A DNA stretch of 64,000 nt from Paludibacter sp. (GTDB lineage Bacteria > Bacteroidota > Bacteroidia > Bacteroidales > Paludibacteraceae): NCBI GenBank assembly GCA_028710415.1, contig JAQTUE010000013.1, positions 1 through 64,000 on the forward strand. The letters are read 5' to 3'. The notes beneath the pieces are model-generated. The model did not search any database. It had not been told where the DNA came from and worked only from the letters and a program-made list of their open reading frames with translations. This document shows, in pieces, positions 53,773 through 62,586 of this stretch (position 1 is the first letter of the stretch; the number at the start of each line of letters is the position of its first letter). The position numbers were made by a program, and so were the translations under genes.

Positions 53773-54602
53773 GTCACATTGCTATTTTGATTACGTGTTT
53801 CAACAGAAGAGAAATTACGCTTAAATGTTTACAACATTTATTTGAAATTAAGAATGATGTTGATGTTTACTTGGTTGATGACAATTCAACTGATGGTACT
53901 TCTGAATTAATCTTAAAGTTTTTTCCTCATGTAAATGTTATACAAGGTGATGGAAATCTTTATTGGAACAGAGGCATGTACTTGGCATGGAAACAAGCAT
54001 CAAAAAAAGATTATGACTACTATTTATGGCTAAATGATGATACTTTTCTTTATAATAATTGTTTAAATGAACTTTTATTCTGTTCACAAATCGCTAAAGG
54101 ATTAGCCATTATTTCGGGTATTATAGAATCGCATGATAAAACTGAAATCTTGTATGGAGGTACAAATACTAACAAAAAATTGTTAGTACCCAATGGATCG
54201 ATGCAAAATATTACTAATATGAATGGTAATATAGTATTAGTTCCTAAATCTGTTTATAATGTTTTAGGTAATTTTGATCCCATATATCACCATGATTTAG
54301 GAGATGTAGATTATGGACTTAGAGCTATAGAAAATAATATCCCTGTTTTTACATCAAGAGTTGCAGTAGGAAGTGGTGAAAGGAATGATTTTTGCAGAGT
54401 CAGATTATGGAATTCAACAATATTTAAACGTTTTAATAAATTATATTCGCCATTAGGAAATCATCCGAGTATAAATTTTTATTTCCGTCATAAGCATTAT
54501 GGAATTATCAATGCAGTATTTTATTATATCCATATTCACCTAATAAATTTACTTCCTGATCATGTAATAAAGGTTGTTTCAGGTTTAAAGTATTTAAAAT
54601 GA
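53769..54602 (+). CDS. Family 2 glycosyltransferase (rhamnosyltransferase-like)
   Basis: A 277-residue GT-A enzyme: AILITCFNRREITLKCLQHL, VYLVDDNSTDGTSEL, QGDGNLYWNRGMYLAW and WLNDDTFL. The YHHDLGDVDYGLRA block in the acceptor domain is the usual one for this subgroup of rhamnosyl-type transferases. The donor is not certain. It overlaps the preceding gene by 4 nt. Confidence 0.88.
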   Translation: MSHIAILITCFNRREITLKCLQHLFEIKNDVDVYLVDDNSTDGTSELILKFFPHVNVIQGDGNLYWNRGMYLAWKQASKKDYDYYLWLNDDTFLYNNCLNELLFCSQIAKGLAIISGIIESHDKTEILYGGTNTNKKLLVPNGSMQNITNMNGNIVLVPKSVYNVLGNFDPIYHHDLGDVDYGLRAIENNIPVFTSRVAVGSGERNDFCRVRLWNSTIFKRFNKLYSPLGNHPSINFYFRHKHYGIINAVFYYIHIHLINLLPDHVIKVVSGLKYLK

Positions 54603-54630
54603 GAAAGCATGATAATTCTAATTATATAAA

Positions 54631-55779
54631 ATGAAAGTCATACATTATATCCAATCAATAGGAAAACATCTCGGAGGAGTTACTGCCTATATGGAATTGC
54701 TTTCTAAGGAATTAGGTAAGAAAGTCGAATTGGTAATTGTAACTGGTGAATATAACAATGAACCAGTTATTTTACAAAATTCTAAAACAATTTTCTTTAA
54801 ACAGCGAAAAAGTGACTTATTATCTCTATTAACCTCACAGACATTGCTCAGTAAGGAGTTTAACCGGATATTGATTGAAGAAAAACCGGATATAGTTCAT
54901 ATAAATGGAATCTGGCTAATCCATTGCTGGATATTTCAACGGGAAGCACAGAAATTAGGGATTAGAGTAATTATATCACCTCATGGTATGTTGGAACCCT
55001 GGATACTCAGTCACCATAGACTAAAAAAACAAATAGCATTCATTCTATATCAAAAAAAAGCATTGAGGCAATGCGATAATATTCATGCTACGGCTACTGC
55101 AGAACTGGATAATATAAAAAAGCTAGGTTTTGATGTTCCAATTTACATAGCTCCGAATGGCATTGAAGTTTCAAATATCCCACTAAAGGATTCCTGGTCG
55201 AAAAGAAAAACGTTACTTTTTTTATCCCGAATTCATCCCAAGAAAGGAATAGAGAATTTAATAGAAGCAGTAAGTAACTTAAAAGAACTGTTTAAAGATT
55301 ACGCCATAATAATTGCAGGGTCAGGTGATACCGATTATGTGGACTCTTTGAAAAATAAAACTTCAATTCTTGGTGTATCTCATTTGTTTAAGTTTGCAGG
55401 GAATGTCTATGGTGAAGAAAAGTGGAACCTTTTTAGAAATTCAGATGTATTTGTCCTTCCAACAAAAAGTGAAAATTTTGGAATTGTTGTAGCTGAATCA
55501 TTAGCCTGTGGCACGCCAGTATTAACAACAACTGGAACTCCCTGGGAAGAATTAACTCTCAATCAATGTGGTTGGTGGATAGAGCCGGATGTTTCTTCAA
55601 TAGAAGAGGGATTAAAAGAAATATTGGAATTAAATGATGATCAACTTAAAAAAATGGGATTAAATGGACGGAAATTGATTTTAGAAAAATATAGTTCATT
55701 GATTATGACAGAAAAGATGATCCAAATTTATGACAATTGCAAATTCAAATTAATAAATACAAATAAATTAGAGATTTAA
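54631..55779 (+). CDS. Family 4 glycosyltransferase, paralogue A
   Basis: A 382-residue GT-B enzyme. It has YIQSIGKHLGGVTAYMELLSKEL, DIVHINGIWLIHCW, SPHGMLEPWIL, IAPNGIEV, LLFLSRIHPKKGIENLIEA and PTKSENFGIVVAESLACGTPVLTTTGTPW. It is a close paralogue of the gene at 56468 (same NGIW, PHGMLEP, SRVHPKKG, SENFGIVVAE and CGWWI blocks). Each is followed by a WcaF-like acetyltransferase, so the pair looks like a duplicated two-gene module. Confidence 0.92.
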   Translation: MKVIHYIQSIGKHLGGVTAYMELLSKELGKKVELVIVTGEYNNEPVILQNSKTIFFKQRKSDLLSLLTSQTLLSKEFNRILIEEKPDIVHINGIWLIHCWIFQREAQKLGIRVIISPHGMLEPWILSHHRLKKQIAFILYQKKALRQCDNIHATATAELDNIKKLGFDVPIYIAPNGIEVSNIPLKDSWSKRKTLLFLSRIHPKKGIENLIEAVSNLKELFKDYAIIIAGSGDTDYVDSLKNKTSILGVSHLFKFAGNVYGEEKWNLFRNSDVFVLPTKSENFGIVVAESLACGTPVLTTTGTPWEELTLNQCGWWIEPDVSSIEEGLKEILELNDDQLKKMGLNGRKLILEKYSSLIMTEKMIQIYDNCKFKLINTNKLEI

Positions 55780-55788
55780 TAGAGTTAA

Positions 55789-56385
55789 ATGAATACGAAA
55801 CTAGAACAAAAAGAACTTTGGTATCAACCATACAAGAATCCATTAACTTTTAAAACTAAAATAAGAATTCAGCTTTGGATCATTATTGAAATATTATTTT
55901 ACAAATATACTCCACATGGATTTTCCAAATTAAGAGTTCTAATTTTAAGATTATTTGGAGCTAAAATAGGTAAGGGATGTTTTATATCTTCTAAAGCTCA
56001 TATTTTAATGCCCTGGAATTTAGAGATTGGTAATTTTTCTGCGATTGATAATCATGTTTATATTAAGAATAAAAACAAAGTAACCATTCAAGATTATGTC
56101 AGCATAGCTGAATATGTATTAATTTTTCCTGGTGGCCACAAAGTTAAAACACGATCTTTTGAATATGATTATACTCCATTAACAATTAAAAACGGAGCTT
56201 TTATTGGAGCAGCATGTCTCATAGTAAAAGGAGTTATAATTGGAGAAATGTGTGTAATAGGAGCACGGAGTGTTGTCTTAAAAGATATGCCAGAGAATAC
56301 AATTTGTTACGGACATCCATGCAAACCAATGACAGAGAGATTGGATAAAGAAATATTTGAAAAATACAGATATAGTTATCAATAA
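55789..56385 (+). CDS. WcaF-like hexapeptide acetyltransferase, module A
   Basis: 198 residues: a long N-terminal arm (YKNPLTFKTKIRIQLWIIIEILFYKYTPHGFSKLRVLILRLFGAKIG) and a beta helix with MPWNLEIGNFSAIDNHVYIKNKNKVTIQDYVSIAEYVLIFPGGHKV, then GAFIGAACLIVKGVIIGEMCVIGARSVVLKDMPEN. This domain order fits colanic acid-type WcaF enzymes. The matching gene of the second module is at 57566. Confidence 0.88.
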   Translation: MNTKLEQKELWYQPYKNPLTFKTKIRIQLWIIIEILFYKYTPHGFSKLRVLILRLFGAKIGKGCFISSKAHILMPWNLEIGNFSAIDNHVYIKNKNKVTIQDYVSIAEYVLIFPGGHKVKTRSFEYDYTPLTIKNGAFIGAACLIVKGVIIGEMCVIGARSVVLKDMPENTICYGHPCKPMTERLDKEIFEKYRYSYQ

Positions 56386-56402
56386 TTATACTCTAAAAAA
56401 AT

Positions 56403-56434
56403 AAGGGGATTAAATGTATATCATTTAATCCCTT
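56403..56434 (+). terminator. Strong hairpin between the two paralogous modules
   Basis: GGGATTAAATG (56406-56416) pairs perfectly with CATTTAATCCC (56422-56432) over a TATAT loop, and A/T pairs extend the stem outward. A T-rich (not pure T) tract follows. It could act as a terminator or attenuator between module A and module B, or as a bidirectional one. Confidence 0.6.
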
Positions 56435-56467
56435 AATTTAGTTATTACGCCTAACACAACTATATCA

Positions 56468-57556
56468 ATGAAAGTTATTCACTTTATTACCTCAATTGAC
56501 AAATCAGCCGGAGGAACCACGGTTTATATGCAATTGATTTCAAAGGAATTAAAAGGATTGATTGATTTAGTAGTTGTGACCGGTTATTCACCTAATCCCG
56601 TTGAATTGCCCGGCATTGAAGTACGTTTTTTAGATTTATCTATGTTTCGTTTTCTGAGGCTTGAAAAAGAATTTCTCAATCTGATAAAATATGAAAAGCC
56701 CGATATTGTGCATATTAATGGTATCTGGGAGCCCCAAACAGGGTTGTTTCAAGAAATGGCTCAGGAATTGTGGATAAAAGTAGTGTTGACCCCCCACGGA
56801 ATGTTGGAACCCTATATTTTGAGCCGACATTTGTTGAAAAAGAAAATAGCTCTGGCTTTGTATCAGGATAGAGCGATAAAAAATGCTGATTATATGCTTG
56901 CTACGGCTCAAACCGAGTTGGATCAATTTCGAAAGCTAGGCTATACAAAACCTGCTGTAATTATACCCAACGGAATTGAAACAGCTGACGTCAAATACAA
57001 GACAGAATGGATGAAAGTCAGAAATATATTGTTTTTATCGCGTGTACATCCCAAAAAAGGACTCGAATTATTGATTGAAGCAGTGTCCTTGTTGGAAAAT
57101 AGAAATTTTAAAATAACGATAGCCGGAGAGGGTGAACCTAAATACTTAGAATCGTTAAAAAGGCTATCCATTCAGTACAATGTTTCCCATTTGTTTGAGT
57201 TTGTAGGAGGAATATACGGAGATGATAAATGGGAGTTGTATAATCAAACCGATTTATTTGTGCTGCCTACTTTTAGTGAAAATTTTGGCATTGTAGTAGC
57301 AGAAGCATTGGCTACTGGTATTCCGGTAATCACCACCAAAGGAACTCCCTGGCAAGAACTGGAAACTTGCCAATGTGGTTGGTGGATTGATTTGACGATT
57401 CAAAATTTGCAAAATTCATTATCGGAGGCGTTGAATGCTTCGCCCGAACTACTCAAATCCATGGGTTTGAGGGGTCAAAAACTGATAAATGAAAAGTATG
57501 AGATTAAAGCGGTAGCTGAAAAACTTAAAATTTTATATGAAAAGATACTATTATAA
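56468..57556 (+). CDS. Family 4 glycosyltransferase, paralogue B
   Basis: A 362-residue GT-B enzyme with FITSIDKSAGGTTVYMQLISKEL, DIVHINGIW, TPHGMLEPYIL, IPNGIETAD, LFLSRVHPKKGLELLIEA and PTFSENFGIVVAEALATGIPVITTKGTPW. It is paralogous to the gene at 54631 and clearly higher in GC, so the two copies may not have arisen by recent local duplication. One may be an imported relative. Confidence 0.92.
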   Translation: MKVIHFITSIDKSAGGTTVYMQLISKELKGLIDLVVVTGYSPNPVELPGIEVRFLDLSMFRFLRLEKEFLNLIKYEKPDIVHINGIWEPQTGLFQEMAQELWIKVVLTPHGMLEPYILSRHLLKKKIALALYQDRAIKNADYMLATAQTELDQFRKLGYTKPAVIIPNGIETADVKYKTEWMKVRNILFLSRVHPKKGLELLIEAVSLLENRNFKITIAGEGEPKYLESLKRLSIQYNVSHLFEFVGGIYGDDKWELYNQTDLFVLPTFSENFGIVVAEALATGIPVITTKGTPWQELETCQCGWWIDLTIQNLQNSLSEALNASPELLKSMGLRGQKLINEKYEIKAVAEKLKILYEKILL

Positions 57557-57565
57557 TTAAAGAGT

Positions 57566-58123
57566 ATGGAAGATCCTAAAATTAATTTATCCCAATATGA
57601 ATATAATTTCAGTAATTCTAATAAAGTAGGGCGATTGATATGGAATATCTGTTATTTGATTCTTTTTAGACCATTTAGTTTGAGATTTTTTCGAATGTGG
57701 CGAAATTTTATACTGAGAATTTTCGGGGCGAAATTAACTTCAACGGTGAATATCTATGCAAGTGTAAAGATATGGGCTCCCTGGAATCTTGAAATGGGAG
57801 ATTATTCCTGTTTAGGAAGGAATGTAGATTGTTATAATCAGGGTAAAATTACTATAGGAGCTAATACTACTATTTCTCAAAAGACTTACCTGTGTGCTTC
57901 GAGCCATGATATATCAGATCCAAAACTTAAACTATTATTAAAACCAATTCTCATCGCAGATCAGGTTTGGATAGCTGCTGATGCTTTTGTTGGACCAGGT
58001 GTGAAAATCGGTCAGGGGGCAGTAGTCGGTGCAAGGTCTTCCATATTTAAAGATGTAGAACCCTGGACTGTTGTTGGAGGTAATCCTTCGAAATTTATAA
58101 AAAAACGCGAACTAAAAAAATAA
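57566..58123 (+). CDS. WcaF-like hexapeptide acetyltransferase, module B
   Basis: 185 residues with a hydrophobic N-terminal arm (LIWNICYLILFRPFSLRFFRMWRNFILRIFGAKL) and the beta helix APWNLEMGDYSCLGRNVDCYNQGKITIGANTTISQ. The CASSHDISDP segment carries the likely catalytic histidine, and the end AVVGARSSIFKDVEPWTVVGGNPSKFIKKR is typical of WcaF. It lies 1 nt from the next gene. Confidence 0.9.
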   Translation: MEDPKINLSQYEYNFSNSNKVGRLIWNICYLILFRPFSLRFFRMWRNFILRIFGAKLTSTVNIYASVKIWAPWNLEMGDYSCLGRNVDCYNQGKITIGANTTISQKTYLCASSHDISDPKLKLLLKPILIADQVWIAADAFVGPGVKIGQGAVVGARSSIFKDVEPWTVVGGNPSKFIKKRELKK

Positions 58124-58124
58124 T

Positions 58125-59015
58125 ATGTCTAGCTTATCAGCAATTATCCTAACTTATAACGAAGAAATTCATATTGCACGTTGTATCAATTCACTTAAAG
58201 GAATTGTTGATGATATCTTTGTAATTGACTCTTTCAGTACGGATAGCACCATAGAAATTGCAAAAAAAATGGGTGTAAAGGTTTTTCAGAATAAGTTTGT
58301 AAACCAGGCAATTCAATTTAACTGGGCGCTGGAAAACTGTGATATAAAGGCTGATTGGATATTACGGATAGATGCTGATGAATATATTGATAATAAAAAC
58401 AATATCGATTTACGGCAGACATTATCATATTTACCCTCAGAAGTAACCGGATTGATTATTAGCCGGAAGATTGTATTTATGGGAAAACCGCTCCTTCATG
58501 GAGGCTGGTATCCTAAATGGAATTTAAGGATTTTCAGGAACGGTAAGGGAAAATGTGAAAACCGATGGATGGACGAGCATATTATTTTAAATGAAGGACA
58601 TGCTCAGCAGCTACAATTGGATTTTGTAGATGATAATTTGAACGATCTTACCTGGTGGACTACAAAACATAATAATTATGCAAGCCGTGAAGCTGCAGAT
58701 TACTTTCTGTCACATGATAATCCGGAACAAGAAAAGAGTGTAGAACCTAAATTTTTCGGCAATGATGCTGAACGGAAAAGATGGCTAAAACTTAGATACC
58801 TGAATTTTCCACTATTTATTCGTCCATTATTTAATTTCATTTTTCGATATATATTTAAATTAGGATTCCTGGATGGCAAACAAGGATTTATCTGGCATTT
58901 TCTACAGGGTTTCTGGTACCGGTATCTGGTGGATGCAAAGATATACGAGTTGAAACGGAAGTTTAAGAATGATAAAGGAGCAATTGTAGAATACATAAAA
59001 GAGAAATATAAATGA
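58125..59015 (+). CDS. Family 2 glycosyltransferase (WaaE/KdtX-like)
   Basis: A 296-residue GT-A enzyme: SAIILTYNEEIHIARCINSL, IFVIDSFSTDSTIEIA, QFNWALENCDIKADWILRIDADEY, then WYPKWNLRIFRNGKG and ENRWMDEHI. This is the set found in LPS core beta-glucosyltransferases of the WaaE type and in many O-antigen genes. The C-terminal third has a hydrophobic segment. Confidence 0.9.
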   Translation: MSSLSAIILTYNEEIHIARCINSLKGIVDDIFVIDSFSTDSTIEIAKKMGVKVFQNKFVNQAIQFNWALENCDIKADWILRIDADEYIDNKNNIDLRQTLSYLPSEVTGLIISRKIVFMGKPLLHGGWYPKWNLRIFRNGKGKCENRWMDEHIILNEGHAQQLQLDFVDDNLNDLTWWTTKHNNYASREAADYFLSHDNPEQEKSVEPKFFGNDAERKRWLKLRYLNFPLFIRPLFNFIFRYIFKLGFLDGKQGFIWHFLQGFWYRYLVDAKIYELKRKFKNDKGAIVEYIKEKYK

Positions 59016-59172
59016 CCCTTAGCCCCTCCCAATAGATCGGGATAAATTGCGGGGGATAAGAAAGATAAGAAAGTACCCCTAAATTTCCTTCCTGTAAGTC
59101 TGATTAAATTGCGGGGGAAAGAGAAAAACCCCTAAATCCCCTTCCGACTAGTCGGAATAAATGGCGGGGACT
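59014..59172. repeat. CCCCT...AAATTGCGGGGG hairpin repeats
   Basis: Three units (59018-59057, 59076-59115, 59127-59170). The first starts at the glycosyltransferase stop. The inner stem varies in a matched way between units: CCCAA..TCGGG, TTCCTG..CTG, TTCCGA..TCGGAA. The rest of the gap to 59296 is AT-rich leader without a clear feature. Confidence 0.8.
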
Positions 59173-59296
59173 TTAAGAGTTGATGGCTGAATTTTAAATC
59201 GTAACACATAGCTTTTTAAAAGACAGTAGAAAATAATATCCCGGTCAATAGTATGGACCTGAAGTGGTTCAAGAAAAAGGCAACTAAATATTTCAA

Positions 59297-60154
59297 ATGA
59301 AAGTATCCATCATTACCATTGTTTATAATAATCAGGCGTGTATAGCTGCATGTATCCAGTCAGTACAGGATCAGACCTATAATAAAATAGAACATATTGT
59401 TATTGATGGAGGTTCCACGGACGGCACTCAGGAGGAGATAGAGCCATTCCGTGATAAACTGGCATATTACAAATCGGAGAAAGACAAAGGGTTGTATTAT
59501 GCCCTCAATAAAGGGATACAGCAGGCAACGGGAGATATTATCGGGATATTGCACTCGGATGATCTGTATTACGAGCATGACACGGTACAGAAGATAGTGG
59601 AAGCTTATAAGAAATCGGGTGCCGATATGGTGTATGCCAATGGATTGTACGTGGATAAAACGGATACTGACAAGGTGATGCGCATTTATCCGGCCAAGCC
59701 TTTCAGGAGCCGGTATCTGCATTTTGGCTGGGTGCCGTTGCATACTACCATTTATGTCCGCAGGGAAATGTTTCAGAAATATGGAATGTACGATATTCAG
59801 TATGACATTGCCAGCGATTATGAAATCTCGTTGCGATGGCTTACCAATAAGAAAATAAAAACGTATTTTCTGAATGCCTGTGTAGTTAAAATGCGGTTAG
59901 GTGGCAAGAGCACCAGTGCCAGCCTTCAAAAGAAAAAATCCTTGCAAGATTTGCAGATTATCAACAAGTACAAACTGGAGGGTGCCTATACCCTTGGGTT
60001 TAAAATTGCCAGGAAGATTCCCCAGTATATTGTGCCCAGGTTACTGAATAATAGCGCTTCGATTATACGAATTATGATGTTGATACCAAGAGGAAAAGTA
60101 CTTGAATTGCAGGAATGGGTGCATAGGAAGAGGACAGGGAGAAGAAGTCAGTAG
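59297..60154 (+). CDS. Family 2 glycosyltransferase (WcaE-like)
   Basis: A 285-residue GT-A enzyme: SIITIVYNNQACIAACIQSV, HIVIDGGSTDGTQ, SEKDKGLYYALNKGIQ and ILHSDDLYYE, with YDIASDYEISLRW in the acceptor half. It belongs to the same subgroup as the gene at 28187. GC is comparatively high. Its 3' end runs into GTAGTTAATAGTAGG repeats. Confidence 0.9.
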   Translation: MKVSIITIVYNNQACIAACIQSVQDQTYNKIEHIVIDGGSTDGTQEEIEPFRDKLAYYKSEKDKGLYYALNKGIQQATGDIIGILHSDDLYYEHDTVQKIVEAYKKSGADMVYANGLYVDKTDTDKVMRIYPAKPFRSRYLHFGWVPLHTTIYVRREMFQKYGMYDIQYDIASDYEISLRWLTNKKIKTYFLNACVVKMRLGGKSTSASLQKKKSLQDLQIINKYKLEGAYTLGFKIARKIPQYIVPRLLNNSASIIRIMMLIPRGKVLELQEWVHRKRTGRRSQ

Positions 60155-60447
60155 TTAATAGTAGGTAGTAGGTAGTAGATGATTGGTTTACAAGTTTATA
60201 GTGCTTAAATAAGTTGACAACAAATAGAATATAATCAGAACTATACAAGGATTTAAAAAAATTACCTGAAGTTTTGGAGACTGTACTAACATACATTTTA
60301 TCAGATGAATATGTTAAAGTTGTTCATGAAAAGAGTATAATTTCAAAGCCATACTGAATTTTTTTATCATGTCTAATTCTTGTCTATCCTGGTAACTAAA
60401 TTTCATTTAATTTAATGAAGAATCACTGCTCATAAGATATTTTTAAA
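60155..60447. other. Gap with a short repeat and a possible gene fragment
   Basis: GTAGGTAGTAGGTAG occurs at 60163-60178. A 40-codon frame without start codon (60235-60357) reads SELYKDLKKLPEVLETVLTYILSDEYVKVVHEKSIISKPY and ends in TGA. It could be the end of a lost small antitoxin-like protein, but there is no second copy in the window to compare. Confidence 0.3.
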
Positions 60448-61620
60448 ATGGAATTACGTCCTGAAGAACGACTCATTTTATCATGCATTAAGATTCATTC
60501 TACTCCGGAAGAGTTGGAGCAGATGGACGGGTTGATACTTCAGGTCGGGGACTGGGAGAAATTTGTAACTACCGTTATTGACCGGGGAATAGGACCTTTG
60601 TTCTATAAAAAACTTCCATTACTTACCAATAGTTCCCTAATACCGGTAGCTATAACAACCAAACTCCAACAAGCCTATTACAAGACTTTCAGCCGGAGTA
60701 CATATTTGTATGATTCGTTCCGGAAAGTAGCAGAGGAATTTAATGCCGTAAATATACCGGTAATTGCCTTAAAAGGGATTTACCTGTCGGAGTGGTTATA
60801 CAGTGATATTGGGCTAAGGCAATTCAGTGATATCGACTTATTAGTCAAAGAGGAAGATGGCGAAAGAAGCCTGGCAATCCTTTCAGGGATGGGTTATATC
60901 ATGTTTGACACTCATGAGACTGAGATTGTTAAGTCTCAAAATGAAATAGTTCATTATTCTCCCATGATTTTAAATGGGGTCTCGATAGAAATTCACATTA
61001 AACTGCATATAGAAAAAGAACATTATCATTTACCGATCGATGAATTGTGGAAAAATGCAATCCACGTAACAATTAGTAAAATGCCGTTATTTGCATTAAA
61101 CTTTAACGATTTGCTTATTCATCTTTGTATTCACCTGGATAAGCATTTTAGAAGTGGACATGTCCAATTCACCTGCTTCAATGATATCACAAATCTATTG
61201 GACAAATATAAAACCACCATTGATTGGAACGATTTTATTGATACATGTAGAAAGTATTCCTGTGAAAATATAGTATTCCTCTACATTGTGATAGTATATA
61301 AATATATGAATGCTCCGGTACCTGAAAGTATCCAGAAAAAGTATGCTTCATTACTTACCAAAAAAGATGAACAGCTATTTTTAAAATACTTAAACGGACA
61401 TAAAGGTTCAGTTAGTACCGCTTCCACTCATTTAGTGCATTTTAATAATATGGAAATGTATTCAGCTAAATTTAAGTATTTTAGAGATGTAATATTCCCT
61501 TCCAGAGCTTTTATGATGATTAAATACAAAATAAAACGACCAGGATTAGTATTTTTTTATTATCTGTACCGATGGGGAATGGGGGTGAAGGGACTCTTTT
61601 CACTAGTAGGTAGAAAGTAG
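60448..61620 (+). CDS. Nucleotidyltransferase-fold protein (NTP_transf_5 family)
   Basis: 390 residues. It has the GLRQFSDIDLLVKEEDG catalytic-type strand of the PF14907 group, preceded by VIALKGIYLSEWLYS and followed by EIHIKLH, LNFNDLLIHLCIHLDKH. These uncharacterised proteins are frequent in polysaccharide loci and may transfer a nucleotide or phospho group. The last residues (VGRK) and the TAG stop are translated GTAGGTAGAAAGTAG repeat, so the original C-terminus may have been changed. Confidence 0.82.
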   Translation: MELRPEERLILSCIKIHSTPEELEQMDGLILQVGDWEKFVTTVIDRGIGPLFYKKLPLLTNSSLIPVAITTKLQQAYYKTFSRSTYLYDSFRKVAEEFNAVNIPVIALKGIYLSEWLYSDIGLRQFSDIDLLVKEEDGERSLAILSGMGYIMFDTHETEIVKSQNEIVHYSPMILNGVSIEIHIKLHIEKEHYHLPIDELWKNAIHVTISKMPLFALNFNDLLIHLCIHLDKHFRSGHVQFTCFNDITNLLDKYKTTIDWNDFIDTCRKYSCENIVFLYIVIVYKYMNAPVPESIQKKYASLLTKKDEQLFLKYLNGHKGSVSTASTHLVHFNNMEMYSAKFKYFRDVIFPSRAFMMIKYKIKRPGLVFFYYLYRWGMGVKGLFSLVGRK

Positions 61621-61890
61621 TAGGTAGTCGGTAGAAGGTAGAAAGAACCCCAAGCCCCTTCCGACAAGTCGGAATAAATTGCGGGGATGTAAAGAGGTGA
61701 TTGCGAGGGATGTGATATTAGCGCTAGCAAAAACTGCTCATAGCCCTTTTGGACAAGTAGGAATAAATTGCGGGGGGAAAGATAAGATAAGATAAGATAA
61801 GAAAGAACCCCTAGCCCCTAAAGGGGGACAATATAATATAAGAAAAGATAATAATCCCAAGTCCATTCAGAAGAGTCGGGATAAAAATGA
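61605..61890. repeat. GTAGGTAGAAAG repeat and CCCCT...TTGCGGGG hairpin repeats
   Basis: GTAGGTAGTCGGTAGAAGG units (61605-61645), then hairpin-type units at 61647-61688 (TTCCGA..TCGGAA stem), 61740-61775, 61806-61828 (CCCCTAAAGGGG short form) and 61855-61885. A GATAAGATAAGATAAG run lies at 61782-61801. From 61890 to 62050 there is only AT-rich DNA. Confidence 0.8.
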
Positions 61891-62053
61891 TGGATGTGAA
61901 AAGTGGAGTGCGAAGAATGATAAACCAGAATGTTATTTGAGGATTTATAAGAGAACTAATTAGTCAACAAATTTGTTATTCCTTTGGAAAATGTGATAAT
62001 ATGTCTCTAAATTCTTTTGATAAATGTGATAAATCAATGATATTTCATTTTAT

Positions 62054-62061
62054 TATTTTTG
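62054..62061 (+). promoter_or_regulatory. TATTTTTG -7-like box
   Basis: TATTTTTG followed by C, 27 nt before the ATG of the small gene at 62089. The same octamer stands 24 nt before the related gene at 62428. No -33 TTTG at normal spacing. Confidence 0.45.
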
Positions 62062-62088
62062 CAAAATTAAAAAAAAAGGATGAGAGCT

Positions 62089-62238
62089 ATGGAAGTTAAA
62101 AACAAACAAAATAATATATCTACCCTCAAGAAAGTGAAAGTGACACCCAGGAAGAGAGTATCAAGGATACTTCAAGCCTCAAAGAAATATCAGGGAAGCG
62201 TAGAGATATTGGATATGGATGCTTTGTTAAACTCATAA
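62089..62238 (+). CDS. Small basic antitoxin-like protein, unpaired copy
   Basis: A 49-residue protein: MEVKNKQNNISTLKKVKVTP, RKRVSRILQASKKYQGSVEI, then LDMDALLNS. It is similar to the gene at 62428 (MEAKNK, (K/R)KR(I/V)S, KA/AS..QG) that lies directly before a PIN toxin. Here no PIN gene follows; instead a repeat comes after the stop. It is likely an orphan antitoxin or solitary regulator left from a duplicated module. Confidence 0.6.
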   Translation: MEVKNKQNNISTLKKVKVTPRKRVSRILQASKKYQGSVEILDMDALLNS

Positions 62239-62264
62239 ATAGATATGTTTTATAAATAGAATGC

Positions 62265-62326
62265 AAGAACCAAGAACCAAGAGCCAGGAATAAAGAGCCA
62301 AGAGCCAGGAATCAAGAATCAAGACA
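62265..62326. repeat. AAGAACCAAGAGCCAAG repeat
   Basis: Seven or so AAGAACC / AAGAGCCAGGAAT units in tandem between the two small antitoxin-like genes. Confidence 0.8.
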
Positions 62327-62395
62327 TAAGTTGCAGTATATTTATATTTTACAGATCATTATATCAGATTAATTAATTCGTTGTATATAAATTAG

Positions 62396-62403
62396 TATTT
62401 TTG
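62396..62403 (+). promoter_or_regulatory. TATTTTTG -7-like box
   Basis: The same TATTTTTG octamer as before the gene at 62089, here 24 nt before the ATG of the intact antitoxin gene. The shared position in two related genes supports it as a real promoter element. Confidence 0.5.
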
Positions 62404-62427
62404 TTGTGATAAATAAATATTAGAACA

Positions 62428-62580
62428 ATGGAAGCAAAAAACAAAAAAAACAAAGTGACGGTTCCCCAAAATGGGGCGGAAACATCTAAGAAAAGAATTT
62501 CGAAGACCATGAAAGCTGCTATGAGAATTCAAGGTGCATTTGATAGGGAAGAGGTATTAAAATACACACATTCTGTTTAA
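62428..62580 (+). CDS. Small antitoxin of a PIN toxin pair
   Basis: A 50-residue basic protein (MEAKNKKNKVTVPQNG, SKKRISKTMKAAMRIQG, FDREEVLKYTHSV). It has no match I recognise to known VapB families, but its size, basic start, 6-nt distance to a PIN gene and own TATTTTTG box are those of an antitoxin. A paralogue lies at 62089. Confidence 0.7.
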   Translation: MEAKNKKNKVTVPQNGAETSKKRISKTMKAAMRIQGAFDREEVLKYTHSV

Positions 62581-62586
62581 TACCTT

